Source: a bacterium (GTDB lineage Bacteria > ARS69). Taken from it: DNA of 64,000 nt. The position numbers were made by a program, and so were the translations under genes. The first letter of the stretch is position 1. Every line of letters begins with the position of its first letter. Shown one piece after another: positions 44,441 through 51,961 of the stretch. The stretch is taken from assembly GCA_025774805.1 (NCBI GenBank), contig JALGZR010000001.1, positions 9,989 through 73,988 of the forward strand. The letters are read 5' to 3'. Under the pieces are notes generated by a model. The model was not told where the DNA came from. It searched no databases and saw nothing but the letters and a program-made list of their open reading frames with translations.

Positions 44441-44521
44441 CTCTCCAAAAACTTGGGCGGAATCGGGCGGGTCCAGGAGGCGGATCGCCTCCTCGATCAC
44501 CCTCGGGCTGAGGTGCATGTA
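44423..44521 (-). pseudogene. C-terminal remnant of a tyrosine-type integrase
   Basis: Read leftward from 44521, about 32 codons give YMHLSPRVIEEAIRLLDP and end ...VFGEILETG before TGA at 44425. Tyr-x-His-Leu-Ser-Pro followed by a short helix is the classic end of tyrosine recombinases, with the first Tyr being the catalytic nucleophile. The rest of the gene is gone, replaced by an IS3-type fragment. Lying next to the tRNA 3' end, it marks the integration module of the island. Confidence 0.65.
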
Positions 44522-44580
44522 CCCTCGGCCTCCTTCAGGATCCGGACGATGTGCTCCTCAGTGAATCGGGATCGCTTCAT
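44522..44580 (-). mobile_element. 5' fragment of an IS3-family orfA
   Basis: From ATG 44580, with a GGAGG ribosome site upstream, the frame reads MKRSRFTEEHIVRILKEAE, the typical N-terminus of IS3-family OrfA helix-turn-helix proteins. It then joins abruptly to the integrase tail. Only about 19 codons remain; the ends of the IS are not visible. Confidence 0.7.
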
Positions 44581-44754
44581 CTTGAGCCTCCTGGTTGCAG
44601 AATTCCTCCAGAAAGCTCTACTTCCAGGCGATCTACGTAGAGGGCGACCTCACGCCACCGGTCCATCCGAGGTCGAAAGGCCATCGGAGCCGTTCAGGGA
44701 ATCTGCGGACTCCGAGTCCCATCCTCAGGGCCGTGAAGAGCCACAGCTCTCACG

Positions 44755-45336
44755 TCAGCGATAGATGCTCTTGATCCTACCCCAGCTACCGTCCTCCACC
44801 GCAACCGGCTGCTTAAGGCAACCGTCGAACTTCTTATTGCAGGGTGGATTGTCATCGTTCGAGTATCCGATCCACTGAATCGGCCATATCTCCGGAACCG
44901 GCTCCTGGCAGTCCACTGCTTGCTTCCACCCGTTCATGGATGACGGAGCGAAACAGTACTGCCCCGGTACAGTACTAAAGACATGGATATCCATGACGTT
45001 AATGGGAGCATACGCACACTCACCCACTTGGAGTAAGAGAGTGGTCCCGCTGCCGTGGTTGACGAAACCGCTCTTTTCAACGAACTCGAGAATCACATTG
45101 TTTGGATTCATCGAAACGATATCGAACTCGGCCCCCAGCGTTCCATCGTTTTCGTCACAGGCGTACCAGAGCTTCAGAATCAGCAGACCGAAACTGAAGG
45201 AACCCCAGTTCATATACGGATCTGTGTTACTCGCACTAATCGTCCAACCGTAGACGGGATGCTCCGCAGACGCGCTCGGCGCCATGGTTGCGACAAACAG
45301 GGACAGAGCGGCTAGAACCGTCACAAAGCGCTTCAT
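44755..45336 (-). CDS. Small secreted protein ending in SWGxIKxIYR tail
   Basis: A 193-residue protein. ATG 45336 has GGAGG seven bases upstream and is followed by a signal peptide (KRFVTVLAALSLFVATMAPSASA). The mature part is about 170 residues with four or more cysteines (YACDEND, GECAYAP, YCFAPSS, NPPCNKKFDGC), probably disulfide-bonded. No known domain. The last residues, SWGRIKSIYR, match the tail of the beta-helix protein at 22744. Base composition is less GC-rich than most of the window, in keeping with its place on the tRNA island. Confidence 0.75.
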   Translation of the reverse strand: MKRFVTVLAALSLFVATMAPSASAEHPVYGWTISASNTDPYMNWGSFSFGLLILKLWYACDENDGTLGAEFDIVSMNPNNVILEFVEKSGFVNHGSGTTLLLQVGECAYAPINVMDIHVFSTVPGQYCFAPSSMNGWKQAVDCQEPVPEIWPIQWIGYSNDDNPPCNKKFDGCLKQPVAVEDGSWGRIKSIYR

Positions 45337-45892
45337 CGTTTGCCTCCATTCCTCTTCTTGCCACATACAAGAGGGGGTACGGTCGCGCATGGCCCCTCTC
45401 CTGTAAATGCTGTGAATTTCGAAGATGGCGGGTTAAGGTGGTACCTCCCGAGTCTGTGATCCCCTGCCATCCGATCGATCGTCGCCCCGGGGGGGCTTCG
45501 CGGTCTCGTTTTCGCTGACGGTGGGGACCCAACTCGATCACGGCCCCGATGGCTCGATCCGACTCCACCGCCATCGAGGGAGCGTCGCCCTTTTGCTCTC
45601 TCGAAGCATCGCTTAGACCAGTTACGACAGCGCCCTTCCCTCCCCTCTTCCTCACCGGTGATCGGGCCGCTGCTGCTAGACGGCGATCGCTCATCGGAAC
45701 CGATTCCTCCTGATGGCCTGCGTCGCCTGCTCCGTCGTGACCGGGCCGCCGGGAAAGGGGCCGGTACTCTCCACATGTGTTTTGCATACGCCTCCTCCCG
45801 TTCGAATCGGCGTCGGGATAACGTCAGCTCTCCCCACCGCCATGTTAGTGCTCACCGCCCGCGTCCGTCATCTCGACCCACGGCGTGACCTG
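45337..45892. other. Intergenic region
   Basis: About 555 bases between the C10 protease stop and the small secreted protein start. No gene recognised; the promoter of the small protein should be near its left end. Confidence 0.35.
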
Positions 45893-48800
45893 CTATCTGA
45901 GCAACGTCATCTTGCGGGTGTCATCGAACCCGCTTCCCTCCAGGCGATAGAAATAGACACCGCTCGCTACGGATCGACCCGCCTCATCCCGGCCGTTCCA
46001 CTTCACCACGTATTCGCCGGGAGTCTGCCGAGTATCCACGAGCCGGCGAACCACTCGACCCGTCACCGAATAGACGACCAGGGTGACATTCCCGGTGGTC
46101 GGGATGGCGTAACGGATCGAGGTTTCGGGGCTGAACGGGTTGGGTGCATTGGGCTCGAGGGCGAATCGCATCGGCACCACATCCAGGCCACCCGGCGCAA
46201 CGGAGGTGGGGACCACGTCCGACGACCACTCGGAAACCATGAATCCCGAGTCGATCGCGCGCACGCCCCAGTGGTAACCAGCAGCCGGGATATCGACCAC
46301 GACTTCCGTTCCCTGGCCGACGTTCCCCATGAGGGGAGTGCCGTATGTGCCGGAGAGGATATTGTTCGCCCCCGGTGTAGTCCCGATGCGCAGGCAATAG
46401 TAGTGGCCCGAGGTCGGGGTTTCGCTGTCGACCGCGGCGTTCCAGGTGAAGTGGAGCCCGCTGGGTGACAGGCCGACAAAAATATCCGTCGGGCTTGATG
46501 GCGCACTATTGGGAAAGCCGCCGATCTTGTCATAGAGCTTGGCATGAGGGGGAACGCCCGCTCCCGTGACGAAAAGGTCGAGCCGCCCATCCCGATCCAC
46601 GTCGGCCCAGCTCAGCGATCCGTCGTAGGTGCCGTAGTCAATACCTTGGAAGTAGAAGTCTTGCTCGACAAAGCCACTGCCGGTGTATTCACAGACCTTG
46701 AGGTACTCTCTGGAACTACCCGAGGACGTGTCCTCGGCACAGCCGCAGAAGACAATGTCAAGGTCCCCGTCGTTGTCATAATCGCCCCATGCGCACGAAC
46801 TCGTGAAGGTATCGCTCGCATAAGGGAATTCAATGAGGTCGAAAACTTCGGAGAATTCGCCCGCCCCATCGTTCTCGTAGATTCTGGCGAGAGAGGACTC
46901 AGGGTGGTCCGTCAAGCCGGTAAGGGCCAAATCGAGATCGCCATCACCATCGTAATCGCCGAAGGCAGCATCCGACCAGTACACCCCGGGGAGCCCGTGG
47001 TCGCCATCCGCGGTTAGTGTTCCCACAGGGTCGTTTTTATAGAAGATCGTGCCCGTATTTCCGCCGGCCCCCGTGGTCAGGAGATCAACGTCCCCGTCCC
47101 CGTCCCAGTCACCCCAGTCCCCGGAACCGCCGACAAGCCCCGTCAGGGAAACGGTTGTATCCGGTGCCAGCAGCCCCAGAGGGTCATTCCTGTAGAGAGT
47201 CCCTACAAGATACTCCCCAGTCGGTGCTCCGTAGTCCCAGCCCGTCAGTGCCAGGTCGAGATCCCCGTCGCTATCGTAGTCGCCCCAGGCGACAGACGCA
47301 TGTACGAGTCCCTGCAGGACGTTCGCCGTGTCCCACGTGAGATTCCCGTTCCCATCGTTCTCATAGACGCGGGCGATCTGATCAGCCGTATCCGGGACGG
47401 CGTCGTAGTACGCAATTCCCGCGATCGCCAGATCCAGATCGCCGTCTGCATCATAGTCTCCCCAGGCCAGATGATCACTGCCCCGGCCATAGACCCCGTC
47501 AAGAGTTTGGCGCTCCACCAGTGTTCCTGCCTGGTTCTCGTAGGTGCGCACGGTGCCGTCCCAACTGCCGGAAAGGGCGCCGCAGAGTGCCAAGTCGAGA
47601 TCATCATCTCCATCGAAATCGCCCCACTTGGCCTCTCCCCAGTGGAGGCCGGGCAATTCCTGCTTGAGAGCAAAGCCGTCAGGGGATGCGCATCCTACCG
47701 GGCAGGCTCCGATGAGCCCACAATCATCGCCGTCCGGATGATTGCCGGCCACGCACGGGGACTCGCTGTGGATCTCGAAGTTCCCGGTGTCCGGATAGCA
47801 GAACTCCGGGTCGAGGCCGAAGTTGCCCGTGCCCCCGAGGACGCCGGACCATCCCTGAATGCAGTTGTAACTGATCAGAGAAGACTGCGAGAGACCGTTG
47901 ATCTGATCCGATTCAGTTCCAGTGCCGTTGCCCCAAAGAATGCAGTTGCTGATCTCGGACATCCAGGGAGAGTTAAAAAGCAGACCTTCCGCCGAGTTCC
48001 CATAGATAGTACAGTTGGTCAGAAGTGCGTGTCCGTCGACGATGCCGATTCCAACGTCGTTGGAGGCAAATATGCAGTTCCTGATAGTGGGTGAGGATTC
48101 TAAGATGACTGCTCCCCCCCAGCTGTTCACAACACTCACACCCTCCAGCACGGCGCGGGGCGTTTCGTGCGAATCAAAGACGAAACCGTATCCTGCATCC
48201 TCGCAATCAACGATGCAATTTTGAGAATTTCCACTAGCCGAGCGAATGGTGATGCTCTTGCCTTCGTAGCGGATGCCTCGGTTTCCTTCACCCGTGAACC
48301 TCCCGTCCGCAAGCCAGATTGTCCAACCGTAGGTGGATTCATCAATCGCGTCCTGGATCGTGGGGAAGTCGCCAGTCTCATCCGGCATCACATACCATTC
48401 CCCCCAGTCAGGTGTTTCAGGCATGACATTGCAAATGACGTAGTCGGAATCTGGGACCGCGGAGTGGTGGAGCGAGTCCGCCCCACTCCAGCCATCCCCG
48501 AACCAGCCATTGTATCCATACTCCCAACCGTAGTTCGCGTGAATATACCTTGTCCCGTCTATGATGGACCAGCCATCGACAACGAGAGCGTGCCACAAGT
48601 AGTTCATCCGAGTGTTGTAGAGCATCGGGCGGCCCTGTTCGACCTCATCCCGTATGAGGGTCCACCATTCAAGGTCCGTATGGCCTACTCTCCTCACTTT
48701 GACCATGCTGTCCGCGTAGTCGAAGAACTGGGGCATGATCGTCCTCGCGTCCTCCAGGTACGCCGAGGAAGCGCACACACCGTAGTCCATCTCGAAGGCC

Positions 48801-49807
48801 ACGCCGATTTCGTAGCAGAGTCCGGCGACCGCGTCCTCCTCCCACTGCGGAGATTGTGCCGTGAGACTGTCCGGCATGCTTGCCCAGTCGTAGGGATCGG
48901 AGAAATCGGCCTCCAGGTAGAGTTCTGGTGTGATGCTGTCACAGGAGGTGTCGCCCGGCCACGAGTAGCCGTGGCCGCCCACACCTTGCAGCGGCCATTG
49001 GTAGTAGTTCATGACCTGAGCTACCGCCGTGGCGACGCAGCCGACATAGGTTCTCGGGAGAGTCGGGTCCTCGTAGCCGTAGAGCTCACAGGTCACACAT
49101 CCCTCGTCGCCTACGGGGCAGTACTTGTTGTATGGCGGTTTCTGGTGCCAGGCTGTCATCAACAGCGGCCAGCGCATTTCATCTGGCAGAGATCGCGCCC
49201 CGCCCTCGAGGAGCCGATCCCATTGCCCCCTGTGAGACTGCCCAGGCAGGGTGTCGTCTCGGGGCGCCATCCGATCCGGGCGACCATGGGTCTCGGTGAA
49301 ATAGCGTACAGCCTGGTGAAGCGATTCTTTGAGAAGCAGCGCCATCCCCCCGCCCGCGCGGATGTCGAGGTTGCTCTCGTCGGAAAAGGCCCGGATGGGC
49401 GCCATCTCCTTGAGAATCGACACCACCACATGACCGTGGGGGGAGATGTTGTAGTTGCGGCCGACAAGCGTGCCGTCCACAACGATGTCCTGGACACCGA
49501 CCACGCTGGGCTCGCGGCTTCCTCCCCAATGCCCCGTGTGGTTCACGATGTGGGTGAGCCAGTTCTCGCACACCTGTTCCATCTCCCCAGGCGTGGCCCT
49601 CTCGGCACGTGCCTCGCAAGGAGTGAGAAGCCACGGGATGAGAGCGCAGGCGATTGTGAGAGGGATCAACAAGCGTATCGGGAAGTGTGTCTCCGCGTTT
49701 CCCCGATGGGAAGTGCTACACCGGGCTGGGTATCCCTGCGGCCACGGATTGTGCCGCGAACTGCTCGGAACGCTCCGATCTAGCGAGTTCAGGTCCTGCC
49801 TTTTCAT
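45893..49807 (-). CDS. Secreted C10-family (streptopain-like) cysteine protease with beta-helix, FG-GAP repeats and FlgD-like tail
   Basis: A 1304-residue protein; ATG 49807 follows AGGAGGAGGT. A long N-region (about 44 residues) precedes a hydrophobic signal (RLLIPLTIACALIPWLL). The protease domain (about 70-450) has catalytic Cys257 in YVGCVATAVAQVMNYY, His406 in YLWHALVVDGW and Asn425 in HANYGW, as in streptopain/C10 peptidases. Next come a short right-handed beta-helix (about 480-690), then seven or so FG-GAP/VCBS repeats of the form WGDYDxDGDLDLAxxG (about 730-1090) that usually bind calcium, an FN3-like domain, and a FlgD/type IX-like end (NPFSPETSIRY, GVYFYRLEGS, RKMTLLR). It is an extracellular adhesin-protease. 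Confidence 0.9.
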   Translation of the reverse strand: MKRQDLNSLDRSVPSSSRHNPWPQGYPARCSTSHRGNAETHFPIRLLIPLTIACALIPWLLTPCEARAERATPGEMEQVCENWLTHIVNHTGHWGGSREPSVVGVQDIVVDGTLVGRNYNISPHGHVVVSILKEMAPIRAFSDESNLDIRAGGGMALLLKESLHQAVRYFTETHGRPDRMAPRDDTLPGQSHRGQWDRLLEGGARSLPDEMRWPLLMTAWHQKPPYNKYCPVGDEGCVTCELYGYEDPTLPRTYVGCVATAVAQVMNYYQWPLQGVGGHGYSWPGDTSCDSITPELYLEADFSDPYDWASMPDSLTAQSPQWEEDAVAGLCYEIGVAFEMDYGVCASSAYLEDARTIMPQFFDYADSMVKVRRVGHTDLEWWTLIRDEVEQGRPMLYNTRMNYLWHALVVDGWSIIDGTRYIHANYGWEYGYNGWFGDGWSGADSLHHSAVPDSDYVICNVMPETPDWGEWYVMPDETGDFPTIQDAIDESTYGWTIWLADGRFTGEGNRGIRYEGKSITIRSASGNSQNCIVDCEDAGYGFVFDSHETPRAVLEGVSVVNSWGGAVILESSPTIRNCIFASNDVGIGIVDGHALLTNCTIYGNSAEGLLFNSPWMSEISNCILWGNGTGTESDQINGLSQSSLISYNCIQGWSGVLGGTGNFGLDPEFCYPDTGNFEIHSESPCVAGNHPDGDDCGLIGACPVGCASPDGFALKQELPGLHWGEAKWGDFDGDDDLDLALCGALSGSWDGTVRTYENQAGTLVERQTLDGVYGRGSDHLAWGDYDADGDLDLAIAGIAYYDAVPDTADQIARVYENDGNGNLTWDTANVLQGLVHASVAWGDYDSDGDLDLALTGWDYGAPTGEYLVGTLYRNDPLGLLAPDTTVSLTGLVGGSGDWGDWDGDGDVDLLTTGAGGNTGTIFYKNDPVGTLTADGDHGLPGVYWSDAAFGDYDGDGDLDLALTGLTDHPESSLARIYENDGAGEFSEVFDLIEFPYASDTFTSSCAWGDYDNDGDLDIVFCGCAEDTSSGSSREYLKVCEYTGSGFVEQDFYFQGIDYGTYDGSLSWADVDRDGRLDLFVTGAGVPPHAKLYDKIGGFPNSAPSSPTDIFVGLSPSGLHFTWNAAVDSETPTSGHYYCLRIGTTPGANNILSGTYGTPLMGNVGQGTEVVVDIPAAGYHWGVRAIDSGFMVSEWSSDVVPTSVAPGGLDVVPMRFALEPNAPNPFSPETSIRYAIPTTGNVTLVVYSVTGRVVRRLVDTRQTPGEYVVKWNGRDEAGRSVASGVYFYRLEGSGFDDTRKMTLLR

Positions 49808-50256
49808 GGCTACCTCCTCCTGCAAGCGGGATCCGACGTGTTCTTCGGGGTCTACTTCTCCGTCGGGACAGGGGGGCAAGACATAACAGACTTTCCGTCA
49901 AAAACAGGACCAACCTGACATCCTGGTGAGTCCGAAGCCTGTCGAGCTGGAGGCTCTGGAGCGGGTCTCCTGGTTCAACAGCACGCGCCTTTTCGAGCCG
50001 ATCGGAAATATCCTGCCGACCAAGTAAGAGGAGGAGTACTATCGAGGTCAGGAGACTTCAGCCGAGGCCGCGGGAGTCAGATAGAAACATCTCCGGAGAG
50101 CCCGGCGCGGTTCAGGTGCCGGGCCGGCGGCCCTTTGGATCATGGGGATGTGACGGTGCCAGGTGACCAGATTGACCACTTCACCCGCGCCTGGTCTGAT
50201 GCCTTGCGCGCTGTAGGCGGCTCACACTGACGGGCCGCACGCACGATTGGGGAGTC
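49808..50256. other. Intergenic region with IS3 remnant
   Basis: About 450 bases between divergent genes. It includes the start-side region of the protease gene and the decayed IS3 transposase end (49935-50129); nothing else is recognised. Confidence 0.5.
49935..50129 (+). mobile_element. Decayed 3' end of an IS3-family transposase (OrfB)
   Basis: In one frame the sequence reads ELEALERVSWFNSTRLFEPI, GNILPTK, a stop, then EEEYYRGQETSAEAAGV and another stop, which follows the C-terminus of IS3-family OrfB (...EWVDWFNxxRLxEPIGNIPPAExEExYY). Two in-frame stops show it is dead. It ends about 130 bases before the first sigma-factor gene. Confidence 0.75.
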
Positions 50257-51030
50257 ATGACCACCTCCCACTCTGGAAGCCCCCAGTGGCCCGAGCGCTT
50301 CCAGGCTCTATGCTGGGAGATGTGCCATCCCCGGGATGCGCAGTCGCGCGATGATGCCCGGGGTCGTGTCTGGATGCTCGTCAACTCTCTCATTTCCGAG
50401 GCCTTGCGGTATCACGCCGGCGGCCAAAGCCGGGTGACCCGTGAGGATTTGGAGGACATCGCCGCGGAAAAATCGTTACAAGTGATGCGGAAGATCGAGT
50501 TAGGAGAGTGGGAGGTGGCCGATCGGCAGCCAGCCGAGGTCAGGGGCTACCTTTCCAAAGTGGCCCGAAACGGTCTGGTCGACTGGCTGCGAGCGGTCCG
50601 CCGGTTTGTCGAACCATCGAAGGATGAGCCGCGCGAGTGGCCTGCGGAGACAGCGGATCCTGAACGCGTGGCCGGCGTGATGAGCACGCCGGTCCCACCT
50701 GACGACCTCGTGGAGGGGACGGAGTTCATCCAAGCCCTGAGGGCGTGCGCCGGCAGGCTGGAACCACGTAGCCGGCTGGTCTGGTTTCTGAGAGTCCTCT
50801 GCGGCATGTCCGGCAAGGAGATCGCCACCCATCCGCGGGTCTCTCTCAGGGCCGGACACGTGAATGTCCTCCTGCAACGAACTCGCGAGAAGATGAGGCA
50901 GTGCATGAAGGCGAAGGGACATGAGCCGCGAGACATGCCGGTAGGAGCCTTCGTCAGAATCTGGGAGATTTGTCAGTTTGATGAGATCCCTAGTCTCGGG
51001 GAGCTAGAACATGAATCACCCACAGGGTAG
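50257..51030 (+). CDS. ECF-type RNA polymerase sigma factor (cassette 1)
   Basis: A 257-residue protein from ATG 50257 with GGGGAG just upstream. Region 2 (about residues 40-118) has VTREDLEDIAAEKSLQVM and RGYLSKVARNGLVDWLRAVRR, the -10 recognition and core-binding pattern of sigma-70 proteins. Region 4 (about 160-222) has RLEPRSRLVWFLRVLCGMSGKEIATHPR followed by a helix-turn-helix. A C-terminal extension of about 35 residues is present. The gene overlaps the next one, a transmembrane anti-sigma factor, by 20 bases, as is normal for ECF sigma/anti-sigma pairs. Its targets are unknown; the cassette itself is a likely one. Confidence 0.85.
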   Translation: MTTSHSGSPQWPERFQALCWEMCHPRDAQSRDDARGRVWMLVNSLISEALRYHAGGQSRVTREDLEDIAAEKSLQVMRKIELGEWEVADRQPAEVRGYLSKVARNGLVDWLRAVRRFVEPSKDEPREWPAETADPERVAGVMSTPVPPDDLVEGTEFIQALRACAGRLEPRSRLVWFLRVLCGMSGKEIATHPRVSLRAGHVNVLLQRTREKMRQCMKAKGHEPRDMPVGAFVRIWEICQFDEIPSLGELEHESPTG

Positions 51031-51889
51031 GGGCGGGGATACCAGCGAACCGATTCCCCACATCGATGGGGATCTCTGTCGGGATCTGTTGAACGGTTTC
51101 CTGTCGTCCCACGAAAGGGAAAGGGCCCTGACGCACATTGCCGGTTGTTCGACGTGCGAGAAGTTGTTCGCCGAGGGGGTCGTCGAGCGGGAGCGCCTGC
51201 GTGCCGTGAGACGGCTTCGCTCCGAACCCGGCGGCGAATTGGTGATCGAGAAGCTCGGGGAAACCGGCCCGGAACGGGGTCTCCCGCTGATCGGGCAAAC
51301 TCCTGAAGACGTGGCCGGCAAGCATGTCCCCCTGCCGGAGATCTGGACCCGGTTGAGGGACCGTGTTCGAGCGGGTTGGCGACGGCCAAGGTACGAGATC
51401 GTTGCCGGTCTGGCGACCGCCGCCGCGGTTCTGTTCGTGATTCTCTGGCCTCATCAGCCTAGAGACCTCGAGAACGACCGGCTCCGCTGGTTGCCCTTCT
51501 TCTTCGACGACCTCCAGGTAAGGGCGGAGGCCGGGAGGGATGTCAGCGAAGATCTGATCGCCGCATTCGATGCGTACGCCGATCATGATGCACCGACGGC
51601 CACCCGTCTGCTGCGGGGGACCGAGGCTACCGGGCAGCTGGAAACGCTCCGCAAGATCTATCTCGGCAGCGCCCTGGCCTGGGAAGGGAATTACGACGAA
51701 GCCGTCGCCGTCCTCCACGGCGTGCGGGCGCAGACGCTGCCCGATCCCTGGGGAAGTGAGACCCGGTGGACACTCTTCGTGGCGTTGAGAGCGTCGGGCC
51801 AGGACGGGGCGGCCGACTCACTTCTTGCCGTATTGGCCGGAGAACGTGGTGAGGTCGCTGAGCGAGCGCGCCGCCTGAGGCAGCGATAG
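51011..51889 (+). CDS. Zinc-finger transmembrane anti-sigma factor with TPR-like outer domain (cassette 1)
   Basis: A 292-residue protein starting at ATG 51011, overlapping the sigma gene. The N-terminal zf-HC2 motif HIAGCSTC (His42, Cys46, Cys49) is the hallmark of anti-sigma domains. A single membrane helix lies at about residues 128-146 (YEIVAGLATAAAVLFVILW), so the sigma-binding part is cytoplasmic. The outer part (about 150-292) is helical and includes LEREALRKIYLGSALAW-like repeat units (actual text ETLRKIYLGSALAWEGNYDEA) resembling TPRs. Such anti-sigmas are normally inactivated by proteolysis; the neighbouring CHAT protease is a candidate. Confidence 0.82.
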   Translation: MNHPQGRGGDTSEPIPHIDGDLCRDLLNGFLSSHERERALTHIAGCSTCEKLFAEGVVERERLRAVRRLRSEPGGELVIEKLGETGPERGLPLIGQTPEDVAGKHVPLPEIWTRLRDRVRAGWRRPRYEIVAGLATAAAVLFVILWPHQPRDLENDRLRWLPFFFDDLQVRAEAGRDVSEDLIAAFDAYADHDAPTATRLLRGTEATGQLETLRKIYLGSALAWEGNYDEAVAVLHGVRAQTLPDPWGSETRWTLFVALRASGQDGAADSLLAVLAGERGEVAERARRLRQR

Positions 51890-51961
51890 CTGACACTGCG
51901 CCGCGCGGGCATCGGTCGCGTCGGTCCGCAGGAGAAGGGACAGAGAGAAGCGGGTGCCGAG

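Noticed and set aside
44453-44764. Rightward open frame just after the tRNA
   Set aside because: The coding signal is on the other strand: an integrase tail and an IS3 orfA start; this frame has no recognisable protein.
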